Shown: positions 22,278 through 34,200 of the stretch, piece by piece
Position numbering within the stretch: position 1 is the first letter of the stretch
Layout of the letters: every line of letters starts with the position of its first letter
NCBI GenBank assembly: GCA_022410635.1
Contig: JAJVDF010000654.1
Location: forward strand, 33,200 to 97,199
Direction of reading: 5' to 3'
Origin: Tretioscincus oriximinensis
Taxonomy: Eukaryota; Chordata; Lepidosauria; Squamata; Gymnophthalmidae
DNA length: 64,000 nt
Position numbers and translations under genes: made by a program
Notes under the pieces: model-generated
The model's input: only the letters and a program-made list of their open reading frames with translations
What the model was told of the DNA's origin: nothing
The model's database searches: none

Positions 22278-25200
22278 CTGCCAGGGGAGGAAAAATCATA
22301 TGGAAGGAAGAAGAGGATACATGGCGTCAGGTGAGCAGTTCAGACAACAGATGAACTTCTCCTTAATAAACCTATTTGGCTTTTACGTAATAGCACTTCA
22401 AAAACAGACTTCCACAAGCTGGTATTGTACAGGGAGGAGGGGAGGAGGGGGAGGAGGAGGAGAAGGAGCAGAAGGAGAAGAAGAAGAACTGGGTTTTTTA
22501 TACCTCACTTTTTTCACCCAAAGGGACTCAAAGTGTCTCACAAGCTATTTTTCACCCAAAGGCTTACGTTCTACTTGTAATTCCTCACTTTCGAATAGCT
22601 AGCTTGGCTGAAGTAAAGGCCAGTAGAGGGCGCTCAGCTCTCTCCATCCACCCTCTATGGCAGATACATAGGCATTGAATGAATGTCAACCTGTCTCTTG
22701 AAAGGACTGTTCTGAACCTTTGTGCCACTGTGCCNCTAGAAGGAAGAGGGAATTGAGTTGGCTTTTATACCCTGCTGTTTTTAACTTGGAGGGACTCAAA
22801 GATAATTACTGGTATATAACCTTCTGTTCTTGTGAAGACCCTTGTGAAGTAGGTGGGGCTGAGAGATAGCGCTGAAGCTGTTAGTAGCCCAAGGTCACCC
22901 AATTGGCTTCATGCAGGAGTGCAGAATCGGACTGGGATTCTAACCACAAGACCAGACTGGTTATCAACCATTTGAGGTTATAGTTCTCATTAACTCCAGA
23001 AAGCCACAGGTTGGGGTAGCCCATACCAGTGATACTAAGCTTTCCAGTATAAAGAAAAGTGAGTAGCCATTTCAAAACAAGATAACTGTTGGGTACAATT
23101 TAACCCTTACACTCCAGCAGGAATGAACTGTGCATCTATTATGCTCCAAAGTTCATTTATGTTGGATATATGTTGTGTATGTGCTGCCCAAAGCAAAATC
23201 ATGTGGAGCTTGAGGCTGATAGCAGGCTGGCCGTAATTCTAGATAGGGTACAGCCTCGAAACTTAGCTTCCTACGGTCTGCAAAATCTTTTGAGGGCTGA
23301 AAAAACCTTGTAAATAACCTCATAAATAATACAACTTCCACAACAAATGCTTCCCTTCAGTTGCCATACATAAAGTTTGTATAATTTACAATATTATTTA
23401 AGAAGTTTTTCAGCCATCAAAAGATTTTGCAGACGGTAGGAAGGTAAGTTTCGAGGTCATACCATATCTAGAATTGGGGCCAGTCTGCCATCAGTTATTA
23501 TTTTTGGGAGGGATATATTGTTTTGGAAGTGTGAATACATTCATTTGAGGTATCAACCTTTGCCTGGAGTGTTGTTTTTGAAACTTTATTTGCATACCAG
23601 GAGAGCCGATTTTTGTGTTTGTTTCTTCTTCTTCTTCTACATAAGAACATAAGAAGAGCCATACTGGATCAGGCCACAGCCCATCAAGTCCAGCATTCTG
23701 TGTCACACAGAGGCCCACCAGATGCACCTGGGCAGTCCGAACAGAGGAAAGCAAAATATGCTCCTGTTCATGACTCCCTGCAAATGGTATTTCAAGAGTC
23801 CTGCCTGTTGCTCCATCCCGGAGGCAAAATCCAGACATCCATCCTAGTATCCATTTATACCCCTGGTGTCCATAAACCTGTCTAGTCCTGTCTTGAAACT
23901 ATCCAAGCTGTTAGCTACCACTACCTTTTCAGGAAGTTTATTCCACAGGCTGATGACCCTCTGGGTGAAAAAATACTTTCCTTTGTCTGTTCTCACTTTT
24001 CTGCCCATTAGTTTCAAGGAGTGCCCTCTGGTCCTTGTGTTGTGTGATAGAGAACACATTTTTTCTCTGTTCACCCTGTCGATCCCATGCATGATTTTGT
24101 ATACTTCAATGAGATCACCCCTCAAACGTCTCCTTTCAAGGCTGAAGAGGCCCAGACGTTGCAGCCTTGCTTCGTAGGGGAGGTTCTCATAACACATTCC
24201 CCGTTATCTCATTTTCTGCCCATTGTCTTGGCTGGTGTAAATCCCAGGCTAGCTTCTGAAGCCCACCAAACAGAAGAACAGTCTGGAAGACCGCTAATTC
24301 CCCCCGCCCCCCCNNAAAAAATGCTACGTGTAGAGTAACTCAAAACAAATAAGGAACAGCCTGAAAATCTGGTGCAGTCTGGGTTACCTCGTCACTTCCT
24401 GGACGTGACAGGAAGTGATGTAAGAAGTGACGTCACTTCCTAGACGCGACAAGAAGTGATGTCATCCTGGGCACCATTTTNCCAGAAGTAAATCTGATAA
24501 AATCGTTGTGCCCAGGGTGAGGGGATTTTCTGGTGTAACCCTGCATGTAGGGTTGCCATATGTCCCGGGAAAGCGGGACAATCCCGGTTTGGGGGACTAA
24601 AATATAGTCCCCTCCGGGTTTTAAGACAAAATCCTGGCTGCAGCCCGAGCAACGCTTTCCGGGATCCTGGAAGGAACCTCAGAGCGTGCCGTAGCTGCTC
24701 CAATGCTGGAGGCGGGGTTTCGCAAATTGCGCCAACTCGCCTCCAGCAAAGGAAAAACGGCTGGGTTTGTGACAGGAGGGCAGCTCTGTTCTCCTGTCAC
24801 AAACCCAGGCATTTTTCCTNTGCTGGAGGCGAGTTGACATAAGAACATAAGAACATAAGAAGAGCCATACTGGATCAGGCCACAGCCCATCGAGTCCAGC
24901 ATTCTGTGTCACACAAAGGCCCACCAGATGCACCTGGGCAGTCCGAACAGAGGAAAGCAAAATATGCTGCTCCTGTTCGTGACTCCCTGCAAATGGTATT
25001 TCAAGAGTCCTGCCTGTTGCTCCATCCCGGAGGCTACATCCAGACAACTATCTTAGTATCCATTTATACCCTTAGTGTCCATAAACCTGTCTAGTCCTGT
25101 CTTGAAACTATCCAAGCTGTTAGNTACCACTACCTCTTCAGGAAGTAAATTCCACAGGCCGATGACCCTCTGGGTGAAAAAATACTTTCCTTTGTCTGTT

Positions 25201-28200
25201 CTCACTTTTCTACCCAACAGTTTTAAGGAGNGCCCNCTGGTCCTTGTGTTGTGTGATNGAGAAAACATTTTTTCTCTATTCACCNTGTCGATCCCATGCA
25301 TGATTTTGTACACTTCAATCAGATCACCCCTCAAACGTCTCCTTTCAAGGCTGAAGAGGCCCAGACGTTGCAGCCTTGCTTCGTAAGGGAGGTGCTCCAG
25401 ACCCTTGATCATTTTTGTTGCCCTTTTCTGCACCTTCTCCAGTTCCAAAATATCTCTCTTGAGATGTGGTGACCAGAATTGAACACAGAATTCCAAATGT
25501 GGCCTCACCACAGATTTATAAAGAGGCAAAACAACATTTGCTGACTTGTTTTCGATTCCTTTCCTAATTATCCCCAACATGGAATTTGCCTTTTTTGCTG
25601 CTGCTGATGCGCTTTGTGAAACCCCGCCTCCAGCATTGGAGCAGCTACGCACATGCGCGCACACACGGACGCTTGTGGTGAGACAGGCAGAAGAGAGGTT
25701 TTGCCTGTCTCACTACAAGTGTCCGTATGTGCGAGCGCGCACCCCCATCCCACCCCCGTCCCGGTTTTGGGCTGCCAAAATATGGCAGCCCTACCTGCAT
25801 GAGATCTCGCATCTCATGTGAGAGCACACTATTCCACACACTGTGCCAGATTCTCGTGCAGTTCCCATCATTGGTAGAGAAACTGAGTGATAAATAAGTC
25901 CGTCGTGTCTATTAAACCAACCTGAGGAATGTTCAGGATGGCCATCAGAGAGTGGGGACCCTTCCCCAGGATGCCTTGGGTCTAAATGGGCATTCTTATA
26001 GTGTGCTTGGATGGTAGCAGGTCCACCAGTTTCTCCTTCAGCCTGGCCGTCATTTTCGCCCTGGGCAGCCTTGCCGTTTTTCCGCCGACGAGGCTGATAC
26101 TTGTAGTCAGGGTGGTCCTTCTTGTGCTGCATGCGCAGGCGCTCGGCCTCTTCGATGAAGGGTCGCTTGTCACTTTCGTTCAACAGCCTTGAAAAGAACA
26201 GAGAAAGTTAGGAGCAACAGGAGGAAACTGGACAAGGATTTTTCTGAGAAATGAATACAAAGAACCAGGGGACAATGGATAATATCTAACCCATCACGGT
26301 CTATATTAGGCCACACTGGTTACCTTTCTCCCAGTGGTATAGACGGGACCCCAGCCACCTTCCTGTAAGCAGGAAAAAAGTTTCCTATGGGTGGGACTGA
26401 GCGCAGATTGGCTAAAGGGGCTTCCTCCTTCCCAGAGCTAGCTGCAGGGGAGGCTGGGAGCTGTAGTCCGCAGGGCATGGNCCCACACAGGCTGAGCAGA
26501 AGAGGCTGCNTGCTGCTCGGACTACACTTCCCAGCAGCCCCTGCCGCCAGCACAACGGCTCCGTTTCACACTCTATACATTTGGGCTGCTGCTACTGCCT
26601 GCTTCGTGAACCTGTTGGGCAGCCAGGCTTTTATAATGAGCACTTGACGTCATGAAAAAATGGTATAGAAAAGCAGGCAGAAATACAACTAAAAGCCATA
26701 ATAGAGGAAATTCTGTCAGGACGTAGAGAAACTGGAAGTTGGCAGTTTGTTGCTTTTTGCAAATGGAACGCCGTCTATTCGGCCCTTTGGTGCTGTACAA
26801 ATAAATACTTTCAATCCATCTTCGGACCTGAAGAATTGGGATAAACCACGTTTTTTTTCCTGGTTTAGTCCAGTTCTTCNGGACAGAAGATGCATTAAAC
26901 GTATATGTTGGAACAGCACCTGAATGACTGTTTAGAGCAGCAAAGTCAAACTGATGGCCCTCCAGATGTTTCTGAACCACAATTCCCAACATTCCCTTCC
27001 ACTGCCAGCACTGGCCCCACTTTGCTAAACCAAATGGAATGTTGGGAGTTGTGGTTCAGGAACATCTGGAGGGCCACCAGTTTGACATCTCTGGTTTAGA
27101 GGACAGCTACGTTCCATCTTCGTTTTGCATAATCGCAGCATAAATCAATGAAGCGCGTCCAGATGTTTTCTGTTCCCAGAACAATGGTTGGTGTGGCCTG
27201 GGTAGAGCCACCAGGGGAGGTCAACGGACCAAGCAGATGAAAGCCACCAAAGGCATTTAGCGCTGCTGCCCTGCTTTTTTCTGTTATTCCTACTAATAGA
27301 ACAACTACATGTAGTTCTCTGTTGTCTTCCAGGCGTTAGGCCAATGTCACAGAACTGTAGGCCCTGTCCCCACTGAGCCTTATTCTGGACTACATTTTGG
27401 AACAGAGCTTGGCTTCTTATGTTCTTACTGGTGGATTAGCCTGTTGTGTTATTGTAATGCAATGGGCTCTAGCCTAGGCTGACCAGATGACCCCTTTTCG
27501 GGGAGGGGGTGAAAACCCGTTTTTGGTGTGCCTGCCGGGTTTTTCTGAGGAAAATAAATAAATAAAAAAATCGGAAAAAACCCCCTTTTTAAAAAAAAAA
27601 AATCCTCAGAAAAAACTGGGAGGCACCCCAAAACTGGATTTTCAATACCCCCGTAAAAGGGGTCATCTGGTCAGCATACCTTCCTCCCTAGCCTTCCTCC
27701 CGTCTATGCCTCCACCCATCCCCTCCCTCCCTCGCCCCTCCCATCCCTCTTTCACTTTTTCCTGCTTGTCTTCCTCTCTTATTCTTCCTCCTCCCTGTCT
27801 TCTTCCTTCTCTTCTCCCTTTCCTCCTTTTGCATCCCTCCTTATCTTTCTCCCTTCTTCTCTGGAGGTTGCCAAAGTTCCGAGCCCTGGCATTGATCTCT
27901 AGGGCTGCCAAAGTTCCGAGCCCTGTCACTGCTCGTTATACCCCTGATACACGTTATACTCTCTGACACACATTTTATTATATGTACAGATGCCACAACG
28001 GCATGAGTGGCACCAAACAGTGTGGTAATCATGTCATAATCTCATAAGAACATAAGAGGTGCCCTGCTGAATCTGATCACAGTCCAGCCTTCTGTCAAAT
28101 GTATTTGGGCACCTGAAGTCAAGCAGAAGGAGGTGGCAAAACCTTCGTCTGTTCTCGACTTCTTGGAAATGGCACTTCAGGAATCTTGCCTGTTGATCCA

Positions 28201-31200
28201 TACTAGAAGTAGTATCAAGAAATCCATCTTAATAGCTGTTGGCTTCCATGAATCTGTCGACCTTAAAGCTATCCAGGCTGCTACCTACCATCCCCTCTTC
28301 TGGGAGCAGATTCCATAGACCCTGTGGGTGAAAAAATGCTTCCCCTTGTGTGACAAAACCGTCCACCTGGATGCATCCCATGTCTCCAGGTTTTCCTAAT
28401 TCCCAGTTTTCAACCGGTAGCAAAACTTGCAAAACATAAGTCTTGCAGTTCATGTTGGATTAAACTTTAAGCCCCCCCCCCCCCCTGCCCCCAAAGCATA
28501 GCCCTGGTGCCCCATAGCCTTGCTTTACCACATTCTCAATTAACATTTACCAGAATGGGTTTATTGATTATGTTGACAGACCACTCCTGTAATGCGCTGT
28601 GTGCGTGCTTTTTCTTTCTATGGACTCCTAAAAAATTTTTAGTACATGCTTCGCGACTGGAATCCCTGGAGCTGAGATGTGTTCTTTATTCTGTTCCATG
28701 CGGTTTTGTCTAGAGAACGACATAATTTGGAACGTCCTTTTTTTAATTATCCCAAATGTTGTTGCAGACATTTTTATGATCCCTGCGTCCCGATCTCAAT
28801 TTCCACTCTGTTTAACAGATGCGGCTTTATAAGATGCTTTTGGGGGTTGTGTGTGTGCGTTAGATTTTTGCTCTGTGTGGTACTTTTGTATGAAAGGCAC
28901 CACTATAGAACTGTAAGGTCACTCCTGTGAAGCATTCAGAATTCTCTGTAAGCCCAGACAGAATACCATTGCTCATCTCAAGCTTAAAAAAATTCAAAAT
29001 CCCTTAATTTGGGGGCAGGGGTGGGCGGGTGGGTTGGGCTTTCTTATACACAAGAGCTCTTTTCTAATTTGATATCAAACTAGGATAAATAACAAGGAGC
29101 CCCCCTATCATTTGTATGCAGAATCAGATGCTAGTCTGGATCATTCCTGGTTGACTAACCACTTCTGTGCAGTTTATTTGACAAATTGTCTACTTCGGGT
29201 GATTAACCTGATGTCCAGTGGTAAACATAAGAACATACAGAACCCAAAAGGAGCCCATCTAGTCCAGCCTTCTGTCTCATACAAAGGCCCAACAGATGCA
29301 CCTGGGCAGTCTGGAACAGAAGAAGGCAAAATATGCACCTGTTTTCGACGCCCTGCAAATGTCATTTCAGGAATCCCACCTGTTGCTCCATCTTTGCGGC
29401 AGCATCAAGACATCCATCCTAGCAGCTACTGTCTAATCCTCCCTTAAAGCTATCTAGGCTGTGAGATACCACCACCACTTCTGTGTTGTGTTTAGTGGCC
29501 CAGGATAGGGTTATCATGAAAAACTGGGTCAGGAATTTTGTTTTCATTGGTGCAAAAAGAAAAAAAAGAATCTATTTTTCCAACAGATGCTGCAAACATC
29601 ATAAGCTGCACTTGGTGAAAATCCCTCTTTTCCACATCCATTAAAGCTGAAAAACTCTTATCTTTTATTCTATTATGGTAACCCTACTTTAGGATCCATT
29701 TTCCTGCCCTGTGGCTTGTCCTCAAACACCAGTGGACAAGCACTGTATTCTTCCGTCCTGTTCAAAAGGTGTGAAAGGTCACCTAGCCAGCTTGGATTCT
29801 CCTCAGCACCTAGGAATCATCAGGGAACCTCATTATTATTACCAGAATCACAGGGGAATTTACCTATCACAGATGCAACTGGCACCATTATTTCTGTGCC
29901 CACAGGGGTGCCGCAATGTGTGGTTCAACTGCACTTTTAGGCTGACCAGATGATCCCTTTTTTCAGTTGTTTTTTGAAAACCCAGTTTTGGGGTGCCTCC
30001 CAGTTTTTTCTGAGGAAATTCTTTTTTTTNAAAAANNNTTTTTTNNTTTTTTTNAAANTNNTNNTTTTNNNNNNAAAAAAGGGATGCACCCCCAAAATGG
30101 GTTTTGAACTCCTCAAGCCAAATCATATGTCTATAGTCTTTATTAAAGCCACAAACCCTCCACACGACGAGTAAAATCCGAAATCTAAAAGCGATAGCAG
30201 ATTTCACTCCTTCACACCTGCCTGCAAAATTGTCATGGAACAGGTAAGACAANGAACCAGGAAGTAAGTACTGTGCATGCTCAACCAAGACTCCTGGGCT
30301 GGGGTGTGTGACAACTAACTAGGAAGTAAATACTGAGCATGTTCAGTCTGCGATTCTGCATGTTCCTGTGCTAGCATCTTCTTGCAGTATCCTGGTAATC
30401 CTGTTAAGGGCACACAGGAAGGCTTTTCACCTCCGTGGCTGGAGGCATGGCCATTTTGGAAAAAATCAGAAAAAGAATATTCTGAGGCAAAGGACCCTTT
30501 TTCTAGGTTCTTTGCAAGAATTCCGTTAACAAGCGGCATGGAGTCATCATGATGATACTACCATTGCGGTAGGAAATCCTCGTGTGCCTGCAGCTAAACT
30601 CTCTCTAGACTCCAATGTGGTCATACACATTGTGGTCATTTGAAGAAGTAGACTTGTTTACAAAAGTTCATGCTGCCTACCTTTTTCTTGTTAGTCTCTA
30701 TGGTGCTATGAGATTCCCCCCTGTTAGACTTTTGGGGTATGAGTAGCAGAGGGTCAGTCACTAATTCTAAACTGTATTCATGAGTGGTTCAGTCACTAAT
30801 GAATTCAAAGGAAGTGGGATGAAGCAGGAAAATAAATAACTTGGAACTGCTCCTGTCTGGCCTTTCAGAGTAGTCATGCAGCAGCTTTGGCATGATCAGA
30901 ATTTAGGTGGGGCAGATGGCTAGCCTCAGTCCAGCTTTCACAACACCAGCAGCTTCTCTTCCCTGGAATTACTATACATTGTATGAATCTATTGAATTCC
31001 TCCCTATCTGCACTGAGCCTTATTCTGCAATATATCTTGGAACAGGAGCCTTCTATCCATATGGTAACAAAGACTATTACATGTCCTCTCCTCATCTCTC
31101 CTCATCCTTCCTTCCCTCCTTCTTTCCTTCCATCCTTCCCTCCCTCTTTCCACCTCACTTTCTTTCTTTCTTTCCTTCCTTCCTTCCCTCCCTCTTTCCT

Positions 31201-34200
31201 TCCTTTCTTCCCTCCTTCCTTCCTCCCTCCCTCCTTCCTTCCTTCTCTCTTCCTTTTCTTCCAACCTCCTTTCCTTCCATCACACGTGACTCGCAAAATG
31301 GCTAGTATTTAAAAATCAGAATATGCTGCAAATACAACTTATTGTAATTTCTATACCAATCTCCGCTGATTCCACTTTTGTGGAAGAGTGCAGAATTGAA
31401 CCACGAGACTTCCAGACAACAGCCGGAAGTCTACCTCCAGACAACACGACGCAAGAGTGGCTCTCCTTCAATTTTGGGCAGGGGCACTGAAAGGTAATGG
31501 AACAGGATCTAAGCAAGAACTTTCAGTTTCCTTTCTCCCTTTGGAGACACCCTTTGATGTTCTTCCTAATGCATTTTGAATGCCACTGAGTCCCTTTACA
31601 TTAGAAAAACAGCAGCTGGAAGACTATAAACAGAGCACATGGTGAGATCAAATCCTTCTGGTGGGTATTATTATGTAATTGTTTGTGCAAAGTGGTGAAC
31701 TAGATGGGCCTCGAGAATGGTCCAATGTGGAGGAGGAGGAGGAGGTGATCAGTTTTTTATACCGGTTTTCTCACTCCAGAGGGACTCAGTGGCTTACATA
31801 ACCTTCTGTTCTTCTCTTCACAACAGACATCTTGTGAAGTAGGTGGGGCTGAAAGAGCTCTGAAGAATTGTGACTAGCCCAAGGTCACCCAGCTGGCTGC
31901 ATAGAGAAGTGCAGTACTGAACCAGGAGACCGCCACATAAGAGTAAAACACTCTAAACAAAACCAGACTGGGACACTTCTTACGTGCAACCTTAAGTGCT
32001 CTGAAGCATTGAATCATAGTTCTCTGCAGAGCTCATTCTGTCGTCTTCTTTTTTGCTTTTCATTTCAACAAAATCCACCCTTCCACCGCACAATTACTCA
32101 CACAGCACTCACACAATTTAATCATCTAGTAAGTCCACCCTACCCTTGCCTTCTCCTTCCCTCTGCGTTTCCTGCCCTCCCTTTGTTCTTTCCAGAGATA
32201 AGGACGTCAAATCAGCTTTTGCCAAGTGAAAACTGGTATGAGCAGGCAGAGGCCGGGAGATTTGGTGGCTTTGGATTTCGGTTGTTTCCTGCCTAGGCTT
32301 CCCCCACTTCTTGACCTTTCATACAAAAGAATTTCTGCATAAAACACACACGCACACAACGCACATACAAAATGTGTAGATTGCCATGTAAAGCCACCGA
32401 TCATAGGAACCTAAGAGAAGTCCTGTTGAATGGAGCCAGAGCTCATCTACTCCAGCCTTCTGTCCCAAACAATGACCCACCAATTGAACCTGGACAGCCT
32501 GAAGCAGAAGAAGGCAAAATCTTCACCTGTTCACAATTCCATGCAAATGGTACCTCAGCAGTCCTATCTCTTTTGCACACCAGTTTCAAGGAATGACCCC
32601 TGGTCCTAGTGTAGGCAGCTTTCTTAGTGTAGTGTCTAGTCTTTGCACTATGGTAGCATCTGAACATTGCCTGCGAGAGNTGCCAAAAGCTGACAAGACC
32701 TTCAGTCCTTCCTATCAGCAAGGAAAGAGACTGATCAGTTGCTTTGTCTTGTTAAATTTACAGGGGGGGGGAGGGGGAAACGATGACAGAATGGAAAAAA
32801 CCCACTTGCGGCCTTGCAAAACTTGGGTGACTTTATTTTTTCCCTTTTGAATTCATCTGTCTACCCCGGGAAACAAGGAAAGCCAACAGTCAACGAAAGA
32901 AAGGATATAGATAAGTCAATCACAAGCTAGGACTTACGGCAGGCTTTCCTGGCAAATATAAGTAAATTCTCAGGAAGGAATTATTTGGGCACATGGGCAG
33001 CCAGCAATTATGGTGTAAATCCTTTATAACACCCTAGTTTGCCATCTTAAAGGACTCTATGCCTACTATATCCCCCCCATATCTACTATAGTGGATATAC
33101 ACTAACGAATTGGCAGACAGAAAATTCTGATTACTCACTAGTCAGCTGCAACTGATTCAGGGCTGGTCCCTTTATCCTACAGAAGTCAATATGGCGTATT
33201 AAGGGTGAGCAAACTGGAGGGGGGTGACCGCGAATATGCTTTATTGTTGTTTTATATGTACGCCCACAAAGCTGGAGATTTCAAGGAAGCATTTGCTCAG
33301 AAATTTTTTGCTAATAAGTGACCTGTAAGGGGAAAAATCCACTTGTGAAACTTCCTCCAAGCTGTATAACAAAACACCTCAGAGATCCCACAAAATACAC
33401 CACTCTGGTTACTAGCTTAAAAGAAGAACTTTACTATTAACATTAATAACAGAACAAGAATAAAATAGTCTGAGACACTGTTACAGGTAAAGGCAGTTGC
33501 CTGTTCAAGTCCAAAGCAGCCCTCCTGGGGGTAGGCTGGCCAGATGACCCCTTTATGGGGGAATTGAAAACCCAGTATTGAGGTGCCTCCCAGTTTTTTC
33601 TGAAGAATTTTTTTTCAAAAAAAGATTGTTTTTTTATTTTATTTTCCTCAGAAAAAACTGGGAGGCACCCCCAAAATGGGTGTTCAACCCCCCCAAAAAG
33701 GGGTCACCCTACCCTGGGCGGGGGGGGGGGGGAATCCCAGAAATCGTAGGCTTGTATGTAATTTCCACCAGAAATCGCATGCGTATAATTTCCGGTGATG
33801 TCACTTTCAATCTCACCCAGGAAATGACGTGATCCGCAGCACCATTCTCGGAAGCACTGACCAGAAGTGACATCACAAATGACATCATTTTGATGTCACT
33901 TCCAGTATTTATTTCTGGGCGATGGTACCCAGAGTGGATGTCACTTCCTGATGCGCACAGGAAGTGGCATCATAAAAGTTCTGTGGATGCTCCGCGCACA
34001 TGTGATAATTCAGTGCTGCACCAGATTTTGGCCTCCCTGCCCGATATCTGGCTTCAAGCAGCTCCCAACAATGCTCTGGTCCAAAGATAAAGCTCCAGCC
34101 TCTTTTTATATGCAGTCACAGCCAGCTGAGCGGTTTAACTAGGGTTGCCATACGTCCCGGAAAACCGTGACAATCACGGTTTTAGGGACAATTTTACTGT

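Noticed and set aside
25053..25664. 203-codon frame as a host gene
   Set aside because: It is the CR1 reverse transcriptase C terminus, nested in a hAT element.
31004..31312. Lys/Glu/Arg-rich and Phe/Ser/Pro-rich frames
   Set aside because: Products of the (TTCC)n tract.
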